From positions 372,001 to 436,000 of the forward strand of contig JAIQDT010001121.1 of assembly GCA_021521415.1 (NCBI GenBank): 64,000 bases of DNA, given 5' to 3'. The stretch is from Bidens hawaiensis (taxonomy: Eukaryota > Streptophyta > Magnoliopsida > Asterales > Asteraceae). The translations under genes and the position numbers were made by a program. The notes under the pieces are model-generated. The model was given only the letters and a program-made list of their open reading frames with translations. It did not search any database and had not been told where the DNA came from. Positions 11,604-23,905 of this stretch are shown here, one piece after another. Positions within the stretch are counted from its first letter, which is position 1; each line of letters starts with the position of its first letter.

Positions 11604-14476
11604 ATGGCAAAGCTTTCACAATGTGTTTTCATAGTACTGTCAATGTGGTGTTGCACCGTCATTGTTGAATGTGATGCCATGAAATACAAAGACTCGACAC
11701 AACCGTTAAATGTTCGGATAAAGGACTTAATGGATCGAATGACTTTGGCTGAGAAGATCGGCCAAATGGTACAGATTGAGCGACAAGTAGCTACACCTGA
11801 TGTAATGCGTAACTACTTCATCGGTGAGGTCAAATTAATTACACTTTTATGTATATGTGTATATATATATATATATTTGTACTCATATATCTTAAACTGA
11901 TCAACATTTTGATTTCATATATAGGGAGTTTGTTAAGCAGTGGAGCTAGTGTTCCCGCCAAAGAGGCACCACCCGAGATATGGATCAATATGGTGAATGG
12001 CTACCAAAGAGGATCATTATCGACTCGTTTAGGTATACCTATGATCTATGGGATTGATGCTGTTCATGGCAATAATAATGCTTATAATGCTACTATTTTC
12101 CCACATAATGTTGGCCTCGGAGTAACAAGCTAGTTTTGATTGAATATTTTTCGTTTAGTTAATATTTATTTAATTTCTAATTATTGGGATGTTTTTTATA
12201 GGGATCCTGAATTGGTTAAGAAAATTGGAGCTGCAACTGCTCTTGAAGTTCGAGCAACCGGGATTAACTATGCATTTGCACCTTGTGTTGCGGTAAATAC
12301 TTTAAACATCCTTGTGACTGATATACCGACATTTGTAGCATGATACTTTTCTTGGCGTGACACTTTGATGCACATTAACAGATTTGTAGGGATCCAAGAT
12401 GGGGACGTTGCTTCGAAAGTTTTAGCGAAGATCCTGATATTGTTCGAGAAATGACTGTGGTCATATCAGGACTTCAAGGGGATATTCCTAGTAATGGTCG
12501 AAAAGGTGTTCCGTTTGTTGATGGACAGTAAGCTTTGATACTGGTCTATATTTATTGTATAATTTTTACCATTATATAAGTAGTTGGCCAATGATACAAT
12601 TTTGCAGACAAAAGGTTGCAGCTAGCGCCAAACACTTTGTTGGCGATGGTGGAACAACAAGAGGCATCAACGAAAACGACACAATCATAGATTTTCATGG
12701 TTTATTGAGCATGCATATGCCCCCTTATTTTGATGCAATTAGGAAGGGTGTTTCAACCATAATGGTTTCTTATTCTAGCTTGAATGGAGTCCGAATGCAT
12801 AGAAATCGAGAACTTATAACTAGATTTCTCAAGAACACACTCAAATTCAGAGTAAAAACTAATAATTTTCTTGTTTAATCACAAGATTTTTTTATCTTAT
12901 TTTACATTAGTAAAAAATGAACTTTTAAATATTTTGAAGGGATTTGTGATCTCGGATCTTCAAGGTATCGACAAGATGACAGATCCAATTCATGCTAATT
13001 ACACTTGGTCAATTCTAGAAAGCATTGGTGCTGGCTTAGACATGGTTGGTTATAAACTTTAATTAAATTGCGGTGTGCTTATGAATCTTATTGTGACAAA
13101 CTGTTGCAGATCATGGTTGGGAACAACTACTTTGAATTCATTGACGGGCTAACCTACCTCGTGAACAATAACTTCATCCCAATGAGTCGGATTAATGATG
13201 CAGTGAAAAGAATTTTACGGGTCAAGTTTGTGATGGGCCTGTTTGAAAATCATTTAACTGATTTAAGCATGCGGAAACACCTTGGAGTACAGGTTAGCTA
13301 AGATCTATTGTCATTTCAAAATAATATATGAAATGATATATTGACGTCGATTATCTGTTGCTGATAAAACAGGATCACCGAGATTTGGCTAGAGAGGCAG
13401 TAAGAAAATCTTTAGTGTTGCTGAAGAATGGAAAATACGTTGATCAGCCGATGCTTCCCCTGCCAAAAAAATCAACAAAAATCTTGGTAGCGGGTACTCA
13501 TGCGGATAATATTGGCTATCAATGTGGTGGCTGGACTATTGAATGGCAAGGGAAAAGTGGTAATATTACTAAAGGTATGCATCATGTGTTACTAAAAACG
13601 GGCTTTTACTTTTATTTATACCATATTGGCTATTCACCTTCTATAATTGTGTTGACATGGCACAAGAATCTTGTAATCTTGTGCTGACATGGCGCAAGAT
13701 TGACCTCTCTCTTGCGTTGTTGCGCTGACGTGACACAAGATATGTTTTTTTATGTGACCAGCGCAGGATGGACATATTCTCGTTTTTAGTGATAATTTTG
13801 TTTATGAAAAACTAAAAGTCAACCGCCATGATGTTAATATGATTTGGTCAAATGTATAATCTTATGATTTTCTCATAAATAAATATTTTTCTGCATGGAC
13901 ATTGAAAATAACTATCTTTCTTGATGTTAATAACAGTGGTAATATAGTAGCATATGAAAATAACTATCTTTGTTGATGTTAATAATAGGTACAACCATTT
14001 TATCTGCTGTGAAAAACACCGTTGACCCGACAACAGAAGTTGTATACGTAGAAAACCCGACTCCGGATTTCATCAAGTCCAACAATTTTTCATATGCCAT
14101 TGTGGTGACGGGCGAGTATCCATATGCCGAGGCAAATGGAGATAACCAGAACTTAACAATCCCAGAACCCGGACCAACAACCATCATGAACGTATGCGAG
14201 TCAGTGAAATGTGTAGTTGTGCTAATGTCGGGCAGGCCTGTGGTGATCGAGCCGTATGTTGCTAGCATGGATGCATTGGTGGCTGCATGGCTTCCAGGGA
14301 GTGAAGGACAAGGTGCAACTGATGTTTTGTTTGGTGATTATGGCTTCACGGGTAAACTTGCGCATACTTGGTTCAAGACGGTTGATCAACTTCCTATGAA
14401 CGTTGGCGACCCGCATTATGACCCGTTGTACCCTTTCGGATATGGGCTCACAACTGAACCTACCAAAGGATTTTAA
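11604..14476 (+). CDS. GH3 family beta-glucosidase / beta-D-glucan exohydrolase, secreted
   Basis: Nine exons: 11604-11823, 11925-12129, 12202-12292, 12382-12527, 12608-12851, 12940-13044, 13110-13292, 13373-13574 and 13989-14476. They total 627 aa, the normal length for plant exo-beta-glucanases of the barley ExoI type. The N-terminus is a signal peptide ([15 protein letters not shown]...). Family motifs include [36 protein letters not shown], the nucleophile motif FVISD (Asp at 12955-12957) and the acid/base motif GGWTIEWQG. The predicted role is removal of glucose from cell-wall beta-glucans in the apoplast. Two oddities: the Trp that normally follows the nucleophile (SDW) is Leu here (SDL), and the intron-2 donor reads CT instead of GT, with an in-frame TAG if unspliced. 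All other introns are GT-AG. Expression and activity are therefore uncertain. Confidence 0.85.
13587..13797. mobile_element. Small MITE-like insertion in GH3 intron 8
   Basis: The left end TTACTAAAAACGGG is mirrored by CTCGTTTTTAGTGATAA at the right, so the termini form an imperfect inverted repeat of ~14 bp. The interior has repeated TGACATGGCNCAAGA motifs. The equivalent intron of the downstream GH3 fragment lacks it. The class is not resolved. Confidence 0.5.
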
Positions 14477-14504
14477 GGAAGCTTTAGAGTTTAGTATGAA
14501 CTAT

Positions 14505-16369
14505 TAAGTCATGTGCTAAGCATTACTTGGGAGATGGCGGGACCCACCTGGGAACAAACGAGGGAAACACGATAATCGATCCCAAAGGGTTCTTCAGAAT
14601 ACACATGCCAGCATACTATGATGCTGTCATCAAAGGTGTGGCTACTATTATGACCTCATATTCCAGCTGGAACGGGTCAAAATGCACGCTAACCGTTTTC
14701 TTGTAACTGATTTTCTCAAGAACAGGCTTAAGTTCAAGGTAGAAATTCACATTTATCCACTTCGTCAGTTGCATTGAGTACTCCCTTAGTTACACAACAC
14801 AAGCACCTAATGAAGTTTGTTTGACTTTGACTTTGACTTTGACTTTGACTTCAGGGGTTTGTTATATCAGACTGGCAAGGGATTGACCGTATCACTACTC
14901 CTGAACATGCTAACTATACATATTCGATCATAGCCGGGATGAACACCGGTATTGATATGGTATGTTTGTTTTTTTCTTGTTCTTGATTGTATACAAGTTA
15001 CTAGAATTTAAAGTGCTGCGCGTGTGCAGTTCATGGTCCCATACAACTACACAGAGTTCATCAACGGTCTAACTTATCTAGTCAAGAAACGGTTCATATC
15101 AATGAGCCGTGTAGATGACGCAGTTAAAAGGATTCTAAGGGTCAAGTTCACCATGGGTTTGTTCGAGAAGCCGTTGGCTGATTACAGCATGACTAAGTAC
15201 CTTGGAAGCCAGGTAACTTAACTCCTTTAACCTTTTTGTGATAAAATCTTTAGGATAAAAAGCATAAAGCCACTCAAAAATCGGTTAAAATTGACTGATC
15301 TAAAAAGAAAAATTATGTCACTCGGTTACTATTTTGTAAGCTTTTTTAAAGCGGAAACTTAAAAAAGTCACTAATTTTTTTTTTTAATTTGTGAACTCAA
15401 ATATGAACAGGAGCACAGAGATCTGGCCAGGGAAGCAGTGAGGAAAACACTTGTATTATTGAAAAATGGTAAATCTATAAAGAAGCCATTGTTACCACTT
15501 CCTAAAAAGGCGTCGAAGATACTAGTTGCGGGGTCTCATGCTGATAATATTGGTTATCAATGTGGCGGATGGACAATCGAGTGGCAAGGGCTTTCAGGAG
15601 ATATTACAGAAGGTATAGTTATGATCTAGCAAAATTTAAAAAATCTTGAACTATGCCCTTTGATCTTTTTAAAATTTTGAACTAAACCCTTTGATCTTTT
15701 TAAAAACCTAGAGCTATGATATTTTATAAATCTTGAATAAACCATTTGGTCCTTTAAAATCTTTTGATTTTTTTTACAGTCTTTACATTCTTGATCTAAA
15801 CCGTTTAATTTTATATTTTTAAAAAAATCTTGAAGACTTGAACTAAACCATTTGACGTCGCTAAACCTCTTTGGTCTTGCAGGCACCACAATCTTATCCG
15901 CTGTGAAAAAACTGTTGACCCGAAAACTCAAGTGATCTACAATGAGAACCCGAGTGGTAACTTTGTCAAGTCCAACAAATTCGACTACGCAATTGTCGTG
16001 GTGGGCGAGCACCCATATGCCGAGACATTTGGAGACAGCGCGAATCTGACAATCCCAGAGCCGGGACCAAGCACCATCAAGAATGTATGCGGCTCAGTGA
16101 AATGCGTGGTGGTCTTGATCAGTGGCCGGCCTGTAGTAATACAACCGTATCTTAAAACCATAGACGCCCTTGTGGCTGCTTGGCTTCCAGGAACCGAGGG
16201 TCAAGGTGTCACGGATGTCCTATTTGGTGACTATGGGTTTACTGGCAAGCTTGCGCGTACTTGGTTCAAGTCTGTTGATCAACTCCCCATGAATGTTGGT
16301 GACTCACATTATGATCCGTTGTACCCGTTTGGGTTCGGGCTCACTACTAAGCCTAGGAAGAGTTTGTGA
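14505..16369 (+). pseudogene. GH3 beta-glucosidase, 3' fragment (pseudogene 2)
   Basis: The sequence begins inside the equivalent of exon 5 of the upstream gene ([11 protein letters not shown]) only ~30 bp after that gene's stop. Exons at 14505-14738, 14855-14959, 15030-15212, 15411-15612 and 15883-16369 match the gene's last five exons in length and phase. It keeps the canonical SDWQGID nucleophile motif and WTIEWQG. The first four exons and promoter are missing. A missing G near 14674-14676 and a missing A in the A-run at 15905-15910 each shift the frame. It is a truncated tandem copy without coding ability. Confidence 0.85.
15613..15882. repeat. Short tandem-like repeats in an intron of the GH3 fragment
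   Basis: Variants of TTGAACTAAACCCTTTGATC followed by TTTTTAAAA recur about every 35-40 bp, at least five times and with growing divergence. No function is assigned. Confidence 0.55.
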
Positions 16370-17228
16370 ACCTGATTAGTGTGTTGATTGTTGAGTATTT
16401 TTTGTGGGAGTTTGATCTTCACACATCAAGTTTTTAGCAGCAACTCTTGTATTAATGTTGTATGAATAAAGTAATTAAATCAGTAGCTTTTGATGGCAAC
16501 CTACAGATTCATTTGATTTGATATCCAATAGTCCAATATCAGTGATCATTTACACAGGCCCAATCCATTAGGTGCAATCAAAAGCCCAAAGAATCTTTGC
16601 CGTATACTCTTTTTTAACAGTATTAAAAGTGTTTTTTTTAGCTTATTATTACTTGTGTTGTTATACTGGATGCTTTTATAGTAATTAAAAAAACATCAGA
16701 TATCGTAACAAAGATATACGCGGATGAAGGAGTTCACAGTTAAAACTAACTTAATTGTTTAAACCCAAGCAAGTCAGTTGATTTGTCGGTTCTGAAATAT
16801 ATATTGTTCGGTTCACTAAAGAATATTCAATTAGTATATGTGTTATACTCACTAGCCATCGTCGTCATTTTCAAAAACTAATGAAAGTTCACACTTTTGG
16901 AAAAAATGAATAATACTGGTCCACAACCTGCCAATCCCGCAAACCCAACCAACCTAGTTGGTTTGGCTTTATGTTGCTTGAAAATGGAAATCATAGTTAG
17001 CTGTTTGGTCTAGAATTTTAATCATAACAATGAATCCTAGGCCATCATTTTTTTTCAACTTCTTTTGAACTAAACTCTACTTGGCTTTACATGAGTAATC
17101 CAATTTGTTCCAATGTAACAAACATTTAACATTTTCTTTAAAAGAGAATACACGTAAGTGATCAACTTAATGTAAGTACACAACTGATTAAAATTCATAA
17201 GTATAAACAATGCCTCCTGAAATAAGTA
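16370..17228. other. 3' UTR of the GH3 fragment and AT-rich spacer
   Basis: AATAAA-like signals occur near 16465. No further gene is seen before the tRNA. Confidence 0.4.
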
Positions 17229-17300
17229 TCCATTGTCGTCCAGCGGTTAGGATATCTGGCTTTCACCCAGGAGACCCGGGTTCGATTCCCGGCAATGGAA
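17229..17300 (+). tRNA. tRNA-Glu (anticodon UUC)
   Basis: A full cloverleaf of 72 nt can be folded. The acceptor stem TCCATTG (17229-17235) pairs with CAATGGA (17293-17299). The anticodon loop is CTTTCAC with anticodon TTC. Internal promoter boxes are present: A-box-like in TCCAGCGGTTAGGATA, and the B box GGTTCGATTCC. A T-run (17302-17308) directly downstream serves as a Pol III terminator. There is no intron and no encoded CCA. It appears functional. Confidence 0.95.
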
Positions 17301-17301
17301 C

Positions 17302-17308
17302 TTTTTTT
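17302..17308 (+). terminator. Pol III terminator of the tRNA-Glu gene
   Basis: A run of seven T starts 2 nt after the discriminator base of the tRNA. Confidence 0.8.
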
Positions 17309-17425
17309 ATTATATTTATTTGTTTTTACTTTTTTGTTCATATATTCATAGTTAAATCATCAATAAGTTGTTGCTCTGTGATGGTTGTTTAATTTATTCA
17401 GTAAGTAATAACAATTAACAAATCA

Positions 17426-20400
17426 TTAGTTGAATGAAGGAATCCTAATAGAACTTCTCCTAACCCATAACTCATACATCACCATATAAAACGTATCGAA
17501 ATCTACCGGCACTTCATGCCATTGAAAATGCTTCTGCACCTTCACCACATTCTTCTGCAGTTTCATATACTCATCAGAATCAGCAATCTTGTTCAGTATC
17601 TTCTTCAAGAACGCAATATCTTCCGTTGAAACAACAACCGAGAAGCTGTTCCAGTTCAAGACATCCCCAAATGGCAGATCATAATGGTCGGCCAAAACAA
17701 CGGGGACACAACCATAGTAGATTGCATCACCTATACGAGCCGTGTTTACTTCAAACCCTTTTGCATGGATGCAAAACTTGCTTCCAAGAAGTGACTCTGA
17801 GTATGGTGTTTTCAGACGGTCTTGGTGGACTCTAATCTCTGAATCGTTCATCCATGTCTGAACCAATGACTCACGCACACGTGAGTTCATTGCTCCTGCA
17901 TAAAATGCAAGCGTTTCCCTGCAACATCCAGGTAAAAGTAAAAACAAACGTACTTAGCAAAACCTTACTCATAGCAGGTTATTGGTAGGGTCTAGAGATG
18001 GTGAGATAAGTGCAAATAATTCCTCTATCCCAGTGTAAAATCTGTTAAATATATATAAATTATTAGTATTAAGATTTAGTTTTGTTTAGCCCCCGGCCGA
18101 GTTAGGTTTCTCTAGGTCTTTTTCTAGTTTGTTACATATATACTGAGTGTTACCCTATATTATAATTACATAATTCATTTAAAATATAGTCTGCTACTTT
18201 TTATAAAAGTAAAACTATGAATAATCATATAATCACTTCTTAGAACACAAACCAAAAGTTGTAAAAGTTGGGAAACCTTTTAGATGGGTGACGGGTGGGG
18301 CGGACTCCGGGTCTTGGCCATATTTGTGGTATAGATGAATCTTTATGCGCGGTGTACCCTTGCAAGAAATAACTTGAAGAACAAACAACTTGAATTGCAT
18401 TGATCCTAACTTCGGGTGCTTTCTCCATTGCGGTCCTCCCAATAGAATGACACGCGGCATAGAAATGATCAGCACCACCAGTGCGGTTCCAAAATGGGTA
18501 TTTGTGACTTATGTTAAAAATATAGTCTTTGATGAAGTTTTTTATGCCACCTACTCCAATTCTCTTATCATGTCTCATACTTGCAATAGAAAATGGCAAG
18601 AAAAATAGGTCTGCTTTAGATGGGTCTTGTGTGACAAAATGGCTCATTGAGAGTGCAATTTTGAAGTAGCTTTCACTCGCATAGTTGCCTCCCGGTGAAC
18701 CGTGGTTGTCGGGCAAGAAAATATTGGCAAATGGGTCGGTTTTCTTGTGCGGGTAGATGTATATTTTTAAGGTCTTGTTCATTTGTTGATAATTGTCCAA
18801 GAAAATGTCTTTTTCATGGTACAATTCTTTGACCTCAAAAGGCTTAACTGGAATTAAAAAAAGTAGCAAAAAGATATTACAAAGTTAGTTAAAGAGTGAG
18901 GCTTCACTTGAATAAAGAAAGTGGCAAAAAGATATAATCACAAAGTTTGCTAGCTTTAGGACCATATTGTAGACCCTTGAATCCCAAGTAATGGTCAACA
19001 TGTGGATGCTGGTAAGGGCAAAATTGTAATTATCTCACAAGAAAAACATGTTATGGTCTTGAAGGTGGCTGGATATAATGGACATAGACAACACATGACA
19101 TTGACAATTCTGTTAAAGCATTTCTACTTTCTACTTTAGGAACTTGGCATTTATATATCATATATGATATCATATATGATTCTTTACTTGTATCAAGTTA
19201 CGTACTAATTAACATATGACAATGGCTGCGCGTGATATATATACGTCTCATAAATTTAGTGAACATAGAACGTTATGGTGATAACGAATTAACAAAAGAC
19301 TTTATATCTGAAAAGATAGATACCGTAACGTATTATATACATTATATGTACTGCCATCACAATCATTCGTAGCTTGTTGCATGGTATTGACTAATTATCA
19401 CAACTTGATAAATTCGACCCACTGTTTTGTTAGCAAGACCGGTCAATCGCTTGTTTTATCAATCCATTATTCAAAAACTACTTGACATCATATATAGACA
19501 ATTTTAAAATTGAACACGTATATAATTAATTTAAAATCAATCTTATAACTGTTTTATCTTTTTTGTGTAAACTTTAATAAAGTAAGTTTGAATGATAAAT
19601 GGAATAGTAAATAAGATTTTAAAATAAAATAAATATGAAATACAATCCCGGATATACTTAAGAGTTCAACCGGTTTGATAACCATTTTAATGAACTAAAT
19701 TCTGTAAAATAAATAATATACAAATTTTCTAAATTTAAATTTCAAAGTCCTCGTTTAGATTCCTCGTTTAGATTTAGTTTGAGCAAAAAGAATTTTCAAA
19801 CTTTGCTCCAATGTTGTAAAAGTAAGTTTCCAATGCCGAGTACTCGCTACAAGATATGTTGCAGAGAGGAGTTTCTTTAATTCCGCCTAGTTACTAAGAA
19901 TCGATTAGAGGTGGTCAACGTCAGCCAAAATTGCATATTGTCGGTGAACTTTGGCCGATTTTGACTTAAAAAAATAAACATAACTCGTAGTTCTTTAATA
20001 TTAAAGAATAAATATCATTTTTTTTACTTAATGAATTAACAATTTTTAGAATAATTTATTATTTAAAAATATTTTTCTCTTTTTTATATTGAATTTCACC
20101 TAATTTGGTATAAATATTATTAAACTTATGATATTTGACATATATATAATATCCAAAATATCCAAAAATTAATTTTCTTTATATTTACCATGTCCGGGTA
20201 CTCTCTGAGTATTCCCCGAGTACTTCGAGTACACCCAACTCCCCAGCCGCCTAGAATCCGTCTAGCAACTTTTACAACTTTGTTTTGCTCTAATTTAAAC
20301 TAGGCAATTAAATGAAAAGATTATTCCCATTTTTATTAGAATTATCATACTTATGATATATCTCCAAACATTAAGGAAGAACATATCCTTTCCTATTGCT

Positions 20401-20893
20401 CTAGAACATCTTTTAAAATTAAGGGATATTTTCTAAATAATAATGCTTTTAAATCCCTAACTGAATTGACTAAAGTAAACAAATAAGCATGTGGCCAGCG
20501 ATGAGTCCAAAAACGTCGTAGTTTACCTTTTGAGAACGTAGAATCTCCGGCTAAAAGTTGACCACCCTCATGCACCACCTCCCGCAACCTTCCACCGCTA
20601 TCTTCATGTGGCGGTCCAGACTTATTATCGATCAAGAGTGTATGTTCTTCATGTAATACCCGAACAGCATCCTCAAGGATCGAGACAGGAGGATTAATAA
20701 ATATTTCTGAAGAACGATCAAACGGTGGATTTAGGTCAAAGTGATGATCATCATGCTCATGTGTCATCATTAGATTTGAAGGAATATATGTAACAAAAAA
20801 GAAGATAACTTTTAAAATAATCAAGGTGGCTGATGTCATGAAGAACAAGCCTTTGAATGAAGCCGGCTTTATGATCATCGCCATTCGATGCAA
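17426..20893 (-). CDS. Exostosin-like glycosyltransferase (GT47 family), type II Golgi membrane protein
   Basis: Three exons on the minus strand: 20893-20527, 18847-18277 and 17918-17426. GT-AG joins are in frame and give 476 aa, normal for the family. Residues ~13-36 form the single N-terminal membrane anchor (SATLIILKVIFFFVTYI), with a short cytosolic tail and a luminal catalytic part. Exostosin motifs are LKIYIYPH, DPSKADLFFLPFS, WNRTGGADHF, VCSSSYFLQGYTAHKD, LLGSKFCIHAKGFEVNTARI and YYGCVPVVLADHYDLPF. It resembles the plant At5g03795/At5g25310 group, which transfers sugars in the Golgi onto cell-wall polysaccharides; the exact substrate cannot be read from sequence. Intron 1 (18848-20526) is unusually long and AT-rich. 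No lesion is seen. The start at 20893 has a second Met four codons later as an alternative. Confidence 0.9.
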
Positions 20894-21539
20894 TTCTTCG
20901 AATTGAAGTTAAACTGACTTGGAATAGTTTGTAGCTAGAAATAGGAACATATATTATTTGAAGTAATATATATGTCACACGGTAGCACCAAGAATAGAGG
21001 CAAGGGAGAATATTTGATCTTTAAAGCAAAATGGTTGTTACATATTATCTATATACAGAAAGCTAGCATAAAAGATATATTGATGAGGAGGTGTGAAGAT
21101 TATTCTTGAAGGTATATGCTATATGGCCATGTGTATATGTGTATTAATAAAAAATTATGTACACATGAACACCCAAACATAAGACAGATCAAGGAGGTAT
21201 ATAGAAGACTTGTTGGTGGGGCTGCTGTAAAGCTATGTAGATTAATCAAGATTGTGTGCTGAGTTATACCTAGACAGGTTACTACATGAATAATTCAAAT
21301 AAATTATTGGATTTTACTATTCTAGATGACAAAAGGTTGACTAAATTGCTAAATATTAAATAGAATTATAGAAGCTTCAAACTTAGTACTTTTAATTAGT
21401 TTTTGATTTTATTATAAGTTGGTGTCAGTTTAATAAAGGGAGAATGAAAGGACATGTATGATAATAAAGTGAAAAAGAACACTAATCTAATCAATGTTGA
21501 TTACATGATTTCCTTTATATTTTAAATTTTATTCTATTG

Positions 21540-21640
21540 AAAGAGAAAGGCTTAATTTTCGTCACTGTTTTTAAAAGGCGAGTAGGTGTCCTTTCTAAAC
21601 AGCAAGGCATTTCGAGTTTTCCAAATTGTCGAGTATTGGA
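21540..21640 (-). mobile_element. Possible LINE 3'-domain scrap
   Basis: The minus strand reads approximately STIWKTRNALLFRKD, like the end of the zinc-binding domain of plant LINE reverse transcriptases (W-x-IW-K-x-RN). The flanks are full of stops. It is too short for certainty. Confidence 0.35.
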
Positions 21641-22989
21641 TAGCTACTTTGAGTTTATTCATTTTTTGGATCCCATGACTCGGTTTACAAAAATCATAAT
21701 GTCATTCATATTGGTGGGAGATGAAGGCAAGCAAGACACCTCTCCAAGTGTTGTGCCAATTCTACTACACATCGGCCGAATAATCACACCTAAAGAATTA
21801 CCACATGGTCCTCATCAACCAACTTTACTTCTTATCGAGTTGTTTGGGTGTTGGGTGGGTTGGGGAGTCGGGGGGAGCATAAAAGCATAAAAGAGTATCC
21901 AATAAATAACTACAAATTAATATAATGTAATTATTTTTAACGACAATAAATATAAAATGGTAACCTTGTTTCTTTGAATATCATAAGTGAAAAATACATT
22001 ATGAAATGTAGACTAAAATGTTCGTCTTGGTGCCTTTTTTTATAACCATGTTTTAATCAAACACGTTACGCTTTTAAACTTTAGGGTATTTAAATCAAAG
22101 CTCAATAACTCAAACAAAATTGTCAAACTTGGATTTGTTCAGATCAAAATGCAATATAAAGCATTAAACCTTATACTTCAACATTCAACATACGTGAGAG
22201 TATATTTCAAACATAACATGTTATAGATGAAATGCATAATTACTTAAATACTTGTTGCACACTTGCATATGATGGTAGGTAAGATACAACGTCAGGTATA
22301 GGAAGTGTGTTTTACTCCAAAAGGCAAACATTAATTTTATCGAACATAAATCCAATACATAAAATATTATATTACTTGTGTTATTGATTTGTTTGCTTAT
22401 TATTAATTGAACGGATATATAATAGTAATAATAATAACAATGTTAGAGTATAATTTTACTTAAATTTGCAATAAACTTTTGGTCCCCGCGTTTGAGGATT
22501 CATCGTGGACATCAAATTGGAATTTTTTTTATTTTTGATTTTTTAAAGGCAGCATCAAATTGGAATTAAGTTATTTTTGTAGACAAACGTAGAGTTAACG
22601 TTCAATTATTGTAGCTTACATTTGACCAAAAAAGATGCTAATAAATAGAATAATATTCATATTACACGAATAATATATAAAGTAATTTATCTATTATAAA
22701 CTATTGCAAGTTTGCAACCAAACATGATCCAGTAAATACTATTTTGACTCTTCTGATATTTGAAATTCTTCTATTTGGTAATAAGCAAACGAACCACTTT
22801 TATACTGCGCTGGTACGTAACGGTGATTAAGAAAACTAAGTTATTAATTACAAAATAATTATTTTACAATACATAAAAAGGCTAAAACACAAAGATACTT
22901 CGAAGCCCCTCCCCAGTGCCACGTAACTACCGGGGGCTTTGAAGCCCCCAACCAACAATGCCCCGTTGTGGTTTAATGCCCATTGGCGC

Positions 22990-22991
<2 letters not shown>

Positions 22992-23028
<37 letters not shown>
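22992..23028. repeat. (AT)n microsatellite
   Basis: A clean AT run of roughly 18 units lies inside a more GC-rich segment (22905-23060). It is a likely hypervariable locus. Confidence 0.9.
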
Positions 23029-23029
<1 letters not shown>

Positions 23030-23759
23030 TTGACGGGTGCCCGCGCGATGCAGCGAGAAACAAATATCTTTGTAATTATGTAGCAAGTTTATGGGTGTTT
23101 GTTGTTCGATTTGAAACCAAAAAACGTTCAAACCGGTCATTGGTTTGATTTCACCATTGATTTTTTTAATTAACTTTCGGCCGGTCGTTTACAAAAGGTT
23201 CGTTTCGGTTTCCGACGACAAAAACCGGTTACTAACGGTTTGACTCACGGTTTAATTTAAAAACCATCAAAACCAAACCAGATCGCAAATGCCCTTACGT
23301 AAAATGTTATTTTTTTTAATTTAAAAAACTGTAACAATATGATAGTCAAATTAAAGAGAAAAACATGCTCGTTTTTATGGTGTAATTTCTTTAAAAAACT
23401 ATTTGGGCATGCAAAAGTTATTAATGTTTAAAAATCATGAGGGAAGTTGAGTTAAAAATGAAAATAAAAATCACAAAAGAGTAAAAGATCAAGGATCATA
23501 GTTGTAATAATTATTGTAATTTACAAAAGTTAAGTAAAGTATAGGGGTTAATATTGTAACTATTATTTAGTAACCATATTTAACTCTTGTAGTGGACAAG
23601 TTTGCCCATGTCGAAGATGTATTAATGGTTGTACCATGTGTTGAATAATTTGTAAATCCTTTAAATCTAAGGTGTCTTAATTTACCCTTCTTTCATACAT
23701 TATATATAGTATAGATATACATATCACATATGTATGTGTGTGAGAGGTTGAGAGAGGAA

Positions 23760-23905
23760 AGTAAGGGGCCCCACCAATTTGTTCAACGGCGCCGGCCGTT
23801 CAAACGATCCCACCCTCGCCGCCCAGCCTTCAACGGCGCCCCACCGAGGTGTTTCGCGCCCTCGTCGCCCAAAAATTCCCCTCCTCGGCGCCCCATAGCG
23901 GATGG
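23760..23905. repeat. GC-rich patch with repeated AACGGCGCC-type motifs
   Basis: By eye about two thirds G+C in an otherwise AT-rich region. CAACGGCGCC occurs twice, with further GGCGCC and CGCCC motifs. The open frame across it is compositional and shows no domain. It may be a decayed TIR element or other repeat. Confidence 0.4.

Larger units (their letters stand above)
9125..11700 (+). repeat. Duplicated block, copy 2 (promoter and exon 1 of the full GH3 gene)
   Basis: This is the second copy of the block at 2290-4140. It is longer because it holds a 531-bp MITE at 9629-10159, a TAA microsatellite and the 350 bp around the GH3 start that copy 1 has lost. The shared order of landmarks through to MKYKD in exon 1 shows that a promoter-plus-exon unit was duplicated. 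The tandem position suggests unequal exchange, with the transporter gene between the copies. Confidence 0.8.

Noticed and set aside
12128..12133. Reading the TAG after exon 2 of the GH3 gene as the true end of a short protein
   Set aside because: Seven further exons in correct phase with full GH3 homology follow.
14819..14854. TTTGAC repeats resembling a W-box (TTGAC) cluster
   Set aside because: They form a simple 6-bp repeat just before an intron acceptor inside a pseudogene and serve as its pyrimidine-rich tract; no regulatory context.
21537..21890. 117-codon open frame on the plus strand as a host gene
   Set aside because: No domain on the plus strand; the minus strand has a weak LINE-like motif, so it is treated as a repeat scrap.
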